Assembly: GCA_017529425.1 (NCBI GenBank)
Contig: JAFXNQ010000048.1
Span: 1 to 58,651 of the forward strand
Direction: 5' to 3'
DNA from: Bacteroidales bacterium
GTDB taxonomy: Bacteria > Bacteroidota > Bacteroidia > Bacteroidales > UBA932
Length of the DNA stretch: 58,651 nucleotides
The notes beneath the pieces were generated by a model, which saw only the letters and a program-made list of their open reading frames with translations, did not search any database and was not told the DNA's origin. Below, one piece after another: positions 24,405 through 32,557 of the stretch. The first letter of the stretch is position 1, and every line of letters begins with the position of its first letter. The position numbers were made by a program, and so were the translations under genes.

Positions 24405-24533
24405 ATGAAAAGTACAAGCAAAGAACGCTACGATATGCCGCAGGTGACTGTAATGCAAATTGGCGGCGATAATTGCATCCTTAACGGATCGGGGTATGTT
24501 GTTGTTGGTCCTGGCGATATTTTTCCGGACTAA
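24405..24533 (+). CDS. 42-residue peptide upstream of a fimbrillin-like gene
   Basis: A small open frame from ATG 24405 to TAA 24531-24533, preceded by a good promoter. The product begins MKSTSKERYDMPQVTVMQIG, continues GDNCILNGSG and ends in a Gly/Val/Asp-rich tail (GPGDIFPD). It is neither a signal peptide nor a transmembrane segment. The layout (basic start, Y-x-x-P, alternating hydrophobic residues, then I-L-x-G-S-G) resembles short peptides frequently seen next to fimbrillin or surface lipoprotein genes in Bacteroidales, as I remember them; no function is known to me. It lies 36 nt upstream of the fimbrillin-like gene and probably shares its transcript. Confidence 0.65.
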   Translation: MKSTSKERYDMPQVTVMQIGGDNCILNGSGYVVVGPGDIFPD

Positions 24534-24569
24534 CAAATCATTTTTATGAAATATGGAATAAGATATATT

Positions 24570-25529
24570 ATGAAAAAAGATATAATAGTCTCCGCATTTG
24601 CCCTTTTTATGCTGATGTCTGTCTTTGCCTGTGACAAGGAAGTTCAAGATGCGCCGGAAGTTTCAGATGTAGTTCAGAGATTTACAGTGGTGGGGCCTGA
24701 CCCCGTCCTGTTTGAGAGCGTCAATGGCAGTGCCCAAACTAAAGGGACGGCTGTCCAGGATGGAAACGCGCTGGTCTTCAACTGGGCAGTGGGGGACACG
24801 CTGGGAATTTTCCCAAACAAGGGTAATCAAGTTGAATTCCCTATCACTGAAGTCCAGGGCTCCACGAGCGCCACTTTTGACGGCGGCGGCTGGGCACTGA
24901 GAAACGATGCCTCATACGCGGCATACTATCCCTTCAGCGTGTGGGATTACCACAAGAGCAACAAAACTATCCTTATGGATTATACCGGGCAGGTGCAAAA
25001 CGGCAACGGCGGTTTTGCGCACCTTTCTGCATACGATTTCCTGGCTTCTGACAAGGCTACGCCTCAGAACAATGCCGTGACATTACAGATGGACAGGCAG
25101 GGTTCAATCCTCTATATAGACATTGTAACGCCCCAGGCGGGAGAGTTAAGTTCTCTGGTTATATCCTGCAGGGAGGCCATCTTTGTGGAGAAAGCTGAGC
25201 TGGATATCTCAGGCGATACTCCGCAAGTGTCGCCCACCAAGATGACGGACAAGCTTACGCTCTCGTTTGTAAATACTTCGGCAGCCAGCGCCAACGAAAC
25301 GGTCCGCGCATATATGGCCGTCCAGCCGGTGGATTTCAGCGAGAAAAACGTGACGGCAACGATTACTATATCAAATCATAATTACTGGGCTTCGGTAACG
25401 CCCCGTGCAGTGGACAAAGGAAGAGCTGCATTCCTGCGCTTCTCCGGCGGTTTCAATGACGAGTCTGTCATAGCTAATCCTACAGCAAGTATAACTGACT
25501 TCGAGTACGACGACACAGTTACACATTAA
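24570..25529 (+). CDS. Fimbrillin-like surface lipoprotein (first paralogue)
   Basis: A 319-residue lipoprotein with signal peptide and lipobox VFAC (MKKDIIVSAFALFMLMSVFAC). The mature part matches the Mfa-like/fimbrillin clan layout: ESVNGSAQTKGT, FNWAVGDTLGIFP, ATFDGGGWALRNDASYAAYYPF, and VTLQMDRQGSILYIDI. Such proteins are structural or tip subunits of Bacteroidales fimbriae or related surface adhesins. The start at 24570 is preferred to 24546 because it begins the signal peptide. A close paralogue lies at 27186-28118, with a VWA lipoprotein gene in between on the other strand. No minor-fimbrial or assembly gene is adjacent. Confidence 0.85.
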   Translation: MKKDIIVSAFALFMLMSVFACDKEVQDAPEVSDVVQRFTVVGPDPVLFESVNGSAQTKGTAVQDGNALVFNWAVGDTLGIFPNKGNQVEFPITEVQGSTSATFDGGGWALRNDASYAAYYPFSVWDYHKSNKTILMDYTGQVQNGNGGFAHLSAYDFLASDKATPQNNAVTLQMDRQGSILYIDIVTPQAGELSSLVISCREAIFVEKAELDISGDTPQVSPTKMTDKLTLSFVNTSAASANETVRAYMAVQPVDFSEKNVTATITISNHNYWASVTPRAVDKGRAAFLRFSGGFNDESVIANPTASITDFEYDDTVTH

Positions 25530-25575
25530 TGTGACGAGCCGTCATTTTCCGGTCCCAAAGTATATTCAGCCCTTT

Positions 25576-27072
25576 TTACTGCTTGTTGGCTATATTCTGA
25601 GCCTTTGTGATGAGTTCGACAAGTTCTGTGCGGTACTTGTCCTGATTTTTGTTGGACGCTGTTACGAGTTCTCTGGCCATGTTGTAAGAGGCCGTGCCTT
25701 TGTACTGCGAGCCGCGGAGCACAAGGCCGTAGGCGGCGATGCCGGAGGCAAGATTCATATTGGCAGAGGCGGCTGGGCTTTGCGCCGGCACAGTGACGTT
25801 CAGATTGAGCGGGCGGCTCTCTGCTCCGAGTGATTTCTTATATCGCACATTGTAGCTAGCAATGGAAGCATTGGCAGTAAATCCTTCTGAAGGTACAATC
25901 TCATAGAGTGCGGTGATTGTCTGCCCTGCGCCAATCTCGCCGGCGTCCTTGGTGTCGTCTTCGAAATCTTCATTGTTCATCACGCGGTTCTCGTAGCCTA
26001 TCAGGCGGTAGCTCTCAACCGCTTCTGGGGCAAAAGTAATCTGGCACTTGGTGTCATTGGCTATGCTGTAGAAATTACTGCGCTCGTCAACAAACACTTT
26101 GAGCATCTCCTGTTCGCAGTCGATGTATGTGTAAGTTCCGTTGCCGTGGTTTGAGAGGCTCTCCATGCGGGCATCTGCGTAGTTGCCGGTACCAAAGCCC
26201 ATGATGCTCAGGTAGATGCCCTTGTCCAGATAACTCTCTACCATCTTCACAAGTGCGTCTGTGTCGGTCACGCCTACATTAAAGTCGCCGTCGGTACACA
26301 TGATGATGCGGTTATTGCCGCCTGTAATGTAATGCTCAACAGCCTCGTCGTAGGCCATCTTCATGGCTGCTCCGCCGGGGGTGTAGCCGTCTGTATTGAG
26401 CTGCTTGATAGCGTTCTTGATCTTCTGGGCATTCTTCACCTGAGTCGATTCCAGCAGCTTCTTGACTTCGCCGGAATAGGTGATAATTGCTATGCGGTCG
26501 GTCTCCTTCATATGGTCTATCATGCTGCAAAGTCCCTTTTTGACCAGGCCGATGCGGTCGTCGCCGGTCATGGAGCCCGATACGTCTATCAAGAGTATGT
26601 AGTTTGCGTCGGGAATATCGCTGTCGGGGATGGATTTGCCCTTGAGTCCGAGGCGGAGCAGTTTGTGGTCAGCATTCCAGGGGCAGTCGCCAAGTTCTGC
26701 ATTTATTGCAACTGTCTCTTCTCCTGTAGGGTCTGCATAGTCAAAGGTGAAGTAGTTCAGGAACTCTTCTATCCGGACGCTGTTGGGGTTGGGCAGGATG
26801 TTGTTTTTGACAGCCCGTCGCATATATGCGTAGGCAGCACCGTCGGCATCAATGGAAAAAGTCGAGGTGGGCTGCTGGCTGGTCTGGATAAAGTCGTTCT
26901 CAACAATTTTGTCAAAGTCGTCGCCGTCGAAGGGGACTTCTTCATGCTCCATGTCCATGTTATTACCGTCGTATATGGCTTCGCGATAGTTGTCCATATA
27001 ATAACCCTTGGTGCAAGAGGCGCAGGTGGCGAGAACAGCAACCACTGCTGCAATAGAAGTGATTTTTTTCAT
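25576..27072 (-). CDS. VWA-domain lipoprotein of the YfbK type
   Basis: A 498-residue lipoprotein (lipobox TCASC at about residues 16-20) with an N-terminal YfbK-like region (FSIDADGAAYAYMRRAV, PNPNSVRIEEFLNYF, DYADPTGEE), a von Willebrand factor A domain with an intact MIDAS start (LLIDVSGSM at about residue 165) plus TPGGAAM and TDGDFNVG, and a C-terminal DUF3520-like region (SYNVRYKKSLGAESRPL, ASGIAAYGLVLRGS). VWA domains bind metal and protein partners, so a role in adhesion or envelope protein assembly fits. It is encoded between two fimbrillin-like genes and reads in the opposite direction. No -7 element was found upstream. Confidence 0.93.
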   Translation of the reverse strand: MKKITSIAAVVAVLATCASCTKGYYMDNYREAIYDGNNMDMEHEEVPFDGDDFDKIVENDFIQTSQQPTSTFSIDADGAAYAYMRRAVKNNILPNPNSVRIEEFLNYFTFDYADPTGEETVAINAELGDCPWNADHKLLRLGLKGKSIPDSDIPDANYILLIDVSGSMTGDDRIGLVKKGLCSMIDHMKETDRIAIITYSGEVKKLLESTQVKNAQKIKNAIKQLNTDGYTPGGAAMKMAYDEAVEHYITGGNNRIIMCTDGDFNVGVTDTDALVKMVESYLDKGIYLSIMGFGTGNYADARMESLSNHGNGTYTYIDCEQEMLKVFVDERSNFYSIANDTKCQITFAPEAVESYRLIGYENRVMNNEDFEDDTKDAGEIGAGQTITALYEIVPSEGFTANASIASYNVRYKKSLGAESRPLNLNVTVPAQSPAASANMNLASGIAAYGLVLRGSQYKGTASYNMARELVTASNKNQDKYRTELVELITKAQNIANKQ

Positions 27073-27135
27073 ATCAGATGTTTTCTTTTGTTAGTGAAAT
27101 GCAGCAAACGCGGAAATCTCACATCTAAATGGCAA

Positions 27136-27166
27136 TTGTATTTACGGACATAATTATTTAACTTTG
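27136..27166 (+). promoter_or_regulatory. Promoter of the second fimbrillin-like gene
   Basis: -33 TTG at 27136-27138, 20-nt spacer, -7 TAACTTTG at 27159-27166; ATG 19 nt on. The boxes and part of the spacer (AATTG then GTATTT) match the promoter at 24349-24379. Confidence 0.75.
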
Positions 27167-27185
27167 TTATAAATCGGGTTATATT

Positions 27186-28118
27186 ATGAAAAAAGAGATA
27201 TTATTGTCCTTGTTGGCCATTACCGCCATGTTGTCGTTGCCTGCTTGTGATAAGGAACAGGAGAAAACGGCAGAGGTGCAGACTATTAATGTGCTGGCCC
27301 CTAAGGATGTCATGTTTGAAGCCGCCTCTACCAAAGGGGCTTCTGTCCGGGACGGAAGTTCATTGGTTTTCAACTGGACAGCCGGAGACATCATTGGTGT
27401 TTTCCCTGGCGATGGCGATCAGCTACAACTCCCCATCACCGCTGCTAAGGGCTCAACGAGCGCTACTTTTGATGTCGGCGGCAGGGCGTTGAAGAACGAT
27501 GCATCCTATGCTGCGTATTATCCCTTCAGCGGAGTTTATCACAAAGTCAATGAGGCTATAGTGATGGATTACACCGGTCAGGTACAAGATGGTAACGGGA
27601 GCTTTGCGCACATTTCTGCTTACGATTTTCTGGCTTCAGCCAAGGTTTCTCCTAAGAATAATGCCGTGACATTACAGATGGTACGGCAGGGTTCAATTCT
27701 ATGTATGGATATACCAGTGCCCCAGCCGGAAGAGGTCAAATCTCTGACTATCTCATGTGACGAGGTCATTTTCGTGGAAAAGGCAACTCTGGATATCTCC
27801 GGTAATAACCCGGTGGTGACGCCAATCCAGATGACAGATAAGCTCACGCTCACGTTTGTCAATACCACGACAACCGCCGCCAATCAGACGGTGAGGGCAT
27901 ATATAGCCATTCAGCCGGTCGATTTCAGCAAGAAAACCGTAACCGTCAAGTTTGTTACATCTGACCATAAATATTCGGCTCCGGTCGCACCCGGCGCGGT
28001 GGAAAGGGGAAAGGCGGCAACCCTCCGCTTCTCAGAAGATTTCAAAGACGACACTGTCGTATCCAACCCTTCAGCCACGATATCTGACTTCGAATTCGAC
28101 GGAGAGGTTACTACTTAA
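27186..28118 (+). CDS. Fimbrillin-like surface lipoprotein (second paralogue)
   Basis: A 310-residue lipoprotein, signal MKKEILLSLLAITAMLSLPAC. It is clearly paralogous to the product at 24570-25529 along its whole length: VFNWTAGDIIGVFPGDGDQ, ATFDVGGRALKNDASYAAYYPF, HISAYDFLASAK, VTLQMVRQGSI, VRAYIAIQPVDFS and a closing SATISDFEFDGEV. Stretches are also nearly identical at DNA level, pointing to a fairly recent duplication followed by divergence. Unlike the first copy it has no small peptide gene in front. It ends 10 nt before the convergent guaA stop codon. Confidence 0.85.
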   Translation: MKKEILLSLLAITAMLSLPACDKEQEKTAEVQTINVLAPKDVMFEAASTKGASVRDGSSLVFNWTAGDIIGVFPGDGDQLQLPITAAKGSTSATFDVGGRALKNDASYAAYYPFSGVYHKVNEAIVMDYTGQVQDGNGSFAHISAYDFLASAKVSPKNNAVTLQMVRQGSILCMDIPVPQPEEVKSLTISCDEVIFVEKATLDISGNNPVVTPIQMTDKLTLTFVNTTTTAANQTVRAYIAIQPVDFSKKTVTVKFVTSDHKYSAPVAPGAVERGKAATLRFSEDFKDDTVVSNPSATISDFEFDGEVTT

Positions 28119-28128
28119 TGCGTACGGT

Positions 28129-29703
28129 CTATTCCCACTCGATCGTTGCCGGGGGTTTGGAGGAGATGTCGTAGCAGACGCGGTTCACGCCGCGGACTTT
28201 GTTGATGATGTCGTTGGAGACCTTGGCCATAAAGTCGTAGGGGAGGGGGAACCAGTCGGCGGTCATGCCGTCGGTGGATACCACCGCACGCAGGGCCACG
28301 GTGTATTCATAAGTACGTTCGTCGCCCATCACGCCTACGCTGCGCACCGGCAGCAGAATTACGCCCGCCTGCCAGATGGCGTCGTATAGGTTGGTGGCAC
28401 GGCGCAGGGGCTCGCTTGCCGATGGAAGGTCGCACTGATACGCGCGCAGGCTGCGGATGTATATATCGTCGGCATTGCGCAGTATCTCAAGTTTCTCTTC
28501 TGTGACTTCTCCCAGTATGCGGATACCCAGCGAGGGGCCGGGGAAAGGATGGCGCCCGATCAACTCTTCTTTGATGCCGAGGGCGCGCCCTACGCGGCGG
28601 ACTTCGTCTTTAAAGAGGCTGCGGAGCGGCTCCACTATCTTCAGGTTCATCTTCTCTGGCAGTCCGCCCACGTTGTGGTGCGACTTGATTTTGGCAGAAG
28701 GGCCATTCACCGAGCAGGACTCTATCACGTCGGGATAGATGGTGCCCTGAGCCAACCACCGGGCGCCGACAACCTTCTGAGCTTCGGTGTCGAACACCTC
28801 TATGAAGGCCTTGCCGATGGCTTTGCGCTTGGCCTCAGGCTCGGTGACACCCGCCAGGGCGCCCAGGAAACGTGTGCCGGCATTGACGCCAATCACGTTA
28901 AGCCCCATATCCTTGTAGGATTCCAGTACGTCTGAAAATTCGTTTTTGCGGAGCAGGCCGTTATCCACAAATATGCAGTGCAGCTGGCTTCCGATGGCTT
29001 TATGGAGCAGTACGGCTGCAACGGTGGAATCTACACCGCCGGAGAGGCCGAGTATCACCTTGTCTTCTCCGATTCTCTCTCTCAGCGCCGCTACGGTGGT
29101 GTCTATGAAACTTTCGGCGGTCCAGTCGCCGCTGCAGCCGCAGATCCCCTTCACAAAGTTTTCGAGAATCTTGGGACCCTCCTTGGAGTGGAACACTTCC
29201 GGATGGAACTGCACGGCATAGGTCTGCTCGCCGCGGATGTGATATGCGGCATTGGCCACATCCTCCGTAGAGCCGATAATCTCGGCACCTTCGGGGAGGC
29301 GGGTGATGGTGTCGCCGTGAGACATCCAGACCTGCGAAACCTCGCTCACGCCGGCAAACAGCGGTGAGGCGGGATCCACGACATGCAGCATGGCGCGGCC
29401 ATATTCGCGGCTGCCGGAATTCTCTACGTTGCCGCCGAATTTATATGCCATATACTGAGCGCCATAGCAGATGCCCAGCAGCGGCAGGCGGCCCTTGATG
29501 CCGGTGAGGTCAATCTGAGGCGCATTGGCATCGCGCACCGATGCGGGACTTCCTGAGAGTATCACTCCACGCACGTCCGGTCCAATCTCGGGCATCTTGT
29601 TGAAAGGGTGGATTTCGCAATAAACGTTCAGTTCCCGGACCCGGCGGCCGATCAGTTGGGTAACCTGAGAGCCGAAGTCCAGAATGAGTATCTTCTCTGT
29701 CAT
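28129..29703 (-). CDS. guaA: GMP synthase (glutamine-hydrolysing)
   Basis: Converts XMP to GMP using glutamine ammonia. The 524-residue protein has the class I glutamine amidotransferase domain (about 1-190; nucleophile Cys in [10 protein letters not shown], catalytic His in [10 protein letters not shown]), the ATP pyrophosphatase domain (PP-loop [15 protein letters not shown]) and the C-terminal dimerisation domain ending [13 protein letters not shown]. The start at 29703 ([13 protein letters not shown]) is used; the frame stays open upstream, but that part is typA read backwards. It is divergent from typA. Confidence 0.98.
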   Translation of the reverse strand: MTEKILILDFGSQVTQLIGRRVRELNVYCEIHPFNKMPEIGPDVRGVILSGSPASVRDANAPQIDLTGIKGRLPLLGICYGAQYMAYKFGGNVENSGSREYGRAMLHVVDPASPLFAGVSEVSQVWMSHGDTITRLPEGAEIIGSTEDVANAAYHIRGEQTYAVQFHPEVFHSKEGPKILENFVKGICGCSGDWTAESFIDTTVAALRERIGEDKVILGLSGGVDSTVAAVLLHKAIGSQLHCIFVDNGLLRKNEFSDVLESYKDMGLNVIGVNAGTRFLGALAGVTEPEAKRKAIGKAFIEVFDTEAQKVVGARWLAQGTIYPDVIESCSVNGPSAKIKSHHNVGGLPEKMNLKIVEPLRSLFKDEVRRVGRALGIKEELIGRHPFPGPSLGIRILGEVTEEKLEILRNADDIYIRSLRAYQCDLPSASEPLRRATNLYDAIWQAGVILLPVRSVGVMGDERTYEYTVALRAVVSTDGMTADWFPLPYDFMAKVSNDIINKVRGVNRVCYDISSKPPATIEWE

Positions 29704-29727
29704 AATAGATAAGGGGTGTGGAGTGCG

Positions 29728-29735
29728 CAAAAGTA
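29728..29735 (-). promoter_or_regulatory. -7 promoter element of guaA
   Basis: TACTTTTG on the minus strand, 24 nt before the guaA ATG; no clear -33 box. Confidence 0.55.
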
Positions 29736-29747
29736 TAAAAAATGTTG

Positions 29748-29755
29748 TATTTTTG
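29748..29755 (+). promoter_or_regulatory. -7 promoter element of typA
   Basis: TATTTTTG, 21 nt before the typA ATG at 29777; divergent from the guaA promoter. Confidence 0.55.
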
Positions 29756-29776
29756 CGCCCTGTTTTGAAAACGACT

Positions 29777-31576
29777 ATGCAGAATATTAGAAACATAGCT
29801 ATTATAGCCCACGTCGACCACGGCAAAACTACCCTGGTGGACAGATTGATACAGCAAACCACCCATATGCGCGAGGTGGAGAAGATGGGAGACCTGATCC
29901 TGGACTCCGGCGACCTGGAGCGGGAGCGCGGCATCACTATCCTGGCCAAGAATGTATCGGTTACTTATAAGGGCGTTAAAATCAATATCATAGACACCCC
30001 CGGCCACGCCGATTTCGGAGGCGAGGTAGAGCGCGTGCTCAATATGGCCGACGGCGTGCTGTTGCTGGTGGATGCCTTTGAAGGGACTATGCCCCAGACC
30101 CGTTTTGTGCTGCAGAAGGCCATCAGCATGGGCAAGAAGCCTATCGTGGTGATAAACAAGGTGGACAAGCCCAACTGCCGTCCGGATTTTGTGAACGAGC
30201 AGGTGTTTGACCTGATGTTTACACTGGATGCTACTGAAGAACAGCTCGATTTCAAGACTGTCTATGGCAGTGCAAAGCAGGGGTGGATGTCGCTCGACTG
30301 GCGCCAGCCCACCGATAACATAACTCCGCTGTTGGACGTTATCCTTAGCGAAATTCCCGAACCTGAGGTGGTGGAGGGTACTCCCCAGTTGCTGATATCC
30401 TCACTGGAGTACTCCCCGTATGTGGGACGTATCGCTGTGGGACGCATCACAAGGGGCACCCTGCATAAAAACGACAACATATCGCTCTGCAAGCGCTACG
30501 ATATAATTGAAAAGCAGAAGATAAAAGACCTGATGGTTTTCAACGGGCTGGAAAAGACTCCGGTAGAGAGCGTCCAGTGCGGTGATATCTGCGCTGTTGT
30601 GGGTATCAACGGCTTTGAGATTGGCGATACCATTGCAGATTATGAAAATCCTGAGGCGTTGCCGCCAATTGCCGTGGATGAGCCCACTATGAGCATGCTG
30701 TTCAGCATCAACGATTCCCCCTTCTTTGGCAAGGACGGCAAGTTTGTAACCAGCCGTCACCTCAAGGAGCGTCTGGACCGCGAGCTTGAGAAGGACTTGG
30801 CGCTGCGTGTGAAACCTGGCGTCGGTACCGACTCTTTCGTGGTTTACGGTCGCGGCGTGCTGCACCTCTCAATCCTGATTGAGACTATGCGCCGCGAAGG
30901 TTTCGAACTGCAGGTGGGTCAGCCAAAGGTGCTGGACAAGACCATCAACGGCCAGCGTTGCGAACCTGTCGAGAATCTGACTATCGACGTCCCGGACGAG
31001 TTTGTAGGGCGAGCTATTGAGATGGCAACCCGTCGCAAGGGGGCCCTGGTTCACATGGATTCCCGCGACGGCCGCACCCATCTCGATTTTGATATCCCTT
31101 CCCGCGGTATGATGGGTCTCAGGAGCAACCTGCTCACCGCATCTGCAGGAGAAGCTGTGGTTTCGCACCGATTCAAGGATTACGAACCTTACAAGGGTGA
31201 CATCGAGAAACGTATCAACGGTTCCCTGGTATCACTTGACACAGGCACAGCAATCGCCTATGCAATGGACAAACTGCAGGATCGCGGCCGCTTCTTTGTG
31301 GAGCCTGGCGAGGAGATATATGCCGGTCAGGTGGTGGGCGAGCACACCCGCGAGCGCGACCTTAACATCAATATCTGCAAGACCAAAAAGCTCACCAACG
31401 TCCGCGCCGCCGGCAGCGACGAGAAGGTGATGCTCCCTCCCGCCATAAAATTCAGCCTCGAAGAGGCGCTGGAGTATATTCAGGAGGACGAACTGGTTGA
31501 GGTTACGCCACACTCGATGCGCCTGCGCAAGATACTGCTGGACGAGACGGCACGCAAACGCGCTGCCTTAAAATAG
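29777..31576 (+). CDS. typA: Ribosome-associated GTPase TypA/BipA
   Basis: Translational GTPase that binds the 70S ribosome and helps 50S assembly and stress adaptation. The 599-residue protein has the G motifs of the EF-G family ([43 protein letters not shown]), then domains II, III and V and the BipA-specific C-terminal domain ([31 protein letters not shown]). The start [19 protein letters not shown] at 29777 matches family N-termini. Alternative symbol bipA. Confidence 0.97.
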   Translation: MQNIRNIAIIAHVDHGKTTLVDRLIQQTTHMREVEKMGDLILDSGDLERERGITILAKNVSVTYKGVKINIIDTPGHADFGGEVERVLNMADGVLLLVDAFEGTMPQTRFVLQKAISMGKKPIVVINKVDKPNCRPDFVNEQVFDLMFTLDATEEQLDFKTVYGSAKQGWMSLDWRQPTDNITPLLDVILSEIPEPEVVEGTPQLLISSLEYSPYVGRIAVGRITRGTLHKNDNISLCKRYDIIEKQKIKDLMVFNGLEKTPVESVQCGDICAVVGINGFEIGDTIADYENPEALPPIAVDEPTMSMLFSINDSPFFGKDGKFVTSRHLKERLDRELEKDLALRVKPGVGTDSFVVYGRGVLHLSILIETMRREGFELQVGQPKVLDKTINGQRCEPVENLTIDVPDEFVGRAIEMATRRKGALVHMDSRDGRTHLDFDIPSRGMMGLRSNLLTASAGEAVVSHRFKDYEPYKGDIEKRINGSLVSLDTGTAIAYAMDKLQDRGRFFVEPGEEIYAGQVVGEHTRERDLNINICKTKKLTNVRAAGSDEKVMLPPAIKFSLEEALEYIQEDELVEVTPHSMRLRKILLDETARKRAALK

Positions 31577-31577
31577 G

Positions 31578-31607
31578 TTGCAAACCAAAAAAATATTGCT
31601 ATATTTG
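31578..31607 (+). promoter_or_regulatory. Promoter of the DUF177-rpmF operon
   Basis: -33 TTG at 31578-31580 and -7 TATATTTG at 31600-31607 with 19-nt spacing. It begins 2 nt after the typA stop codon; the leader to the ATG at 31638 is 30 nt. Confidence 0.75.
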
Positions 31608-31637
31608 CACCCCCTAATCTGCAGAAGTTAGAAGATA

Positions 31638-32162
31638 ATGGAGATTGTCATTCCACTTCACGGGCTTACACGAGGCGGTCAGGAGTTTGAATTCTCGCTG
31701 GGCGACGATTTTCTGGAGAGATTCTCGCGCGACTTGATTCAGGGCTTGGATGCACGTGCAGACCTTGTTGCAGAGCAGAAAGGGGGGTGGATTGAAATAC
31801 ACTGCAAGGTAGTGGGGGAGGCTAAGGTCGAGTGCGACAGGTGTCTGGAAGAGCTTCAGATGCCAATCGGGATAGACCAGCGTCTTACCGTCCGTTTTGA
31901 TGCCGAGCCGGAAGATGTCGTTAATGAAGACGACAACATAATCATCCTCCGCGAAGGTACCTCAGAGGTGGATCTGGCGCAGACGATATACGATTTGATA
32001 TGCGTCTCGCTCCCCATGCAGAAGGTTCATCCTCAAGGGCAGTGCAGCCCGGCAGCCCTTTCGCGCCTTAGCGACGAGGCAAATGCAAAAAAAGATGCTC
32101 CGGCAAACACCCCCTTCAGCGGATTGAAGGATTTGTTGAAACAGAAAAATAATAAAGATTAA
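31638..32162 (+). CDS. DUF177 (YceD) family protein
   Basis: A 174-residue cytoplasmic protein of the YceD/DUF177 family, linked in other bacteria and plants to 23S rRNA accumulation and large-subunit assembly. The family marks are CKVVGEAKVECDRCLEEL with the paired cysteines, the acidic DxxxEDVVNEDDNIIIL stretch, VDLAQTIYDLICVSLPM and the end segment NTPFSGLKDLLKQK. As in most bacteria it is directly followed by rpmF (12 nt gap), forming the classic yceD-rpmF pair. It has its own promoter. Confidence 0.93.
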   Translation: MEIVIPLHGLTRGGQEFEFSLGDDFLERFSRDLIQGLDARADLVAEQKGGWIEIHCKVVGEAKVECDRCLEELQMPIGIDQRLTVRFDAEPEDVVNEDDNIIILREGTSEVDLAQTIYDLICVSLPMQKVHPQGQCSPAALSRLSDEANAKKDAPANTPFSGLKDLLKQKNNKD

Positions 32163-32174
32163 AAATTATAAACA

Positions 32175-32354
32175 ATGGCACATCCTAAACGAAAAGTCTC
32201 CAAGCAGCGCAGAGACAAAAGAAGAACCCACGATGTAGCTCCCGTCCCCACTATGGCGACTTGCTCTAACTGTGGCGCAACCGTAATGTATCACCACGTT
32301 TGCCCTGAGTGCGGCTACTATCGCGGACGTCAGATCATTGCCAAGAAGGCGTAA
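32175..32354 (+). CDS. rpmF: 50S ribosomal protein L32, zinc-binding form
   Basis: A 59-residue component of the large ribosomal subunit, too short for routine ORF listing. It begins MAHPKRKVSKQRRDKRRTHD and carries two CxxC pairs (CSNCG and CPECG, Cys 30, 33, 43, 46), so it is the zinc-binding version. The start is ATG 32175 and the stop TAA 32352-32354. It is translated from the DUF177 transcript and followed by a GC-rich terminator at 32389-32416. Confidence 0.97.
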   Translation: MAHPKRKVSKQRRDKRRTHDVAPVPTMATCSNCGATVMYHHVCPECGYYRGRQIIAKKA

Positions 32355-32388
32355 TCTGATTTCACAGGGCTTTTAGCCCGGAATGAAT

Positions 32389-32416
32389 TGGGGGTATCTT
32401 TCAGGCCCCTTTTTCA
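32389..32416 (+). terminator. Terminator after rpmF
   Basis: GGGG (32391-32394) pairs with CCCC (32406-32409) and is followed by six T residues. A second small hairpin (GGGC-TTTTA-GCCC) lies just upstream at 32368-32380. Confidence 0.65.
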
Positions 32417-32422
32417 TTATAA

Positions 32423-32494
32423 GGCCCCTTAGTTCAACGGATAGAACGGAGGTTTCCTAAACCTTAGATAGTGGTTCGATTCCACTAGGGGCTA
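32423..32494 (+). tRNA. tRNA-Arg (anticodon CCT)
   Basis: A cloverleaf can be drawn: acceptor GGCCCCT with AGGGGCT (first pair G-U), D stem GTTC with GAAC, anticodon stem GAGGT with ACCTT, anticodon loop TTCCTAA with CCT at 32456-32458, T arm AGTGG-TTCGATT-CCACT and discriminator A. It reads AGG codons. The terminal CCA is not encoded, as is common in Bacteroidota. It lies between two terminators, so it is an independent unit or is processed from the rpmF transcript. Confidence 0.95.
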
Positions 32495-32530
32495 CGAAAA
32501 AAGATTGACGCCAGTCAATCTTTTTTTCGT
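32495..32530 (+). terminator. Terminator after tRNA-Arg
   Basis: Strong hairpin: AAAAAAGATTGAC (32497-32509) pairs with GTCAATCTTTTTT (32514-32526) across a 4-nt loop, with the T tract forming the right arm. Its end overlaps the next promoter. Confidence 0.9.
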
Positions 32531-32537
32531 AAATTTG
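32530..32537 (+). promoter_or_regulatory. -7 promoter element of the TamB/TamA-like gene
   Basis: TAAATTTG, starting at the last base of the tRNA terminator; a TTG at 32505-32507 inside the terminator stem could serve as -33 (22-nt spacing). The leader is 20 nt to the GTG start. Confidence 0.5.
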
Positions 32538-32557
32538 TTGGGGTTGATGGACAGGCT

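Noticed and set aside
29704-29949. N-terminal extension of the guaA frame
   Set aside because: It overlaps typA on the other strand, crosses the guaA promoter and does not match any GMP synthase N-terminus.
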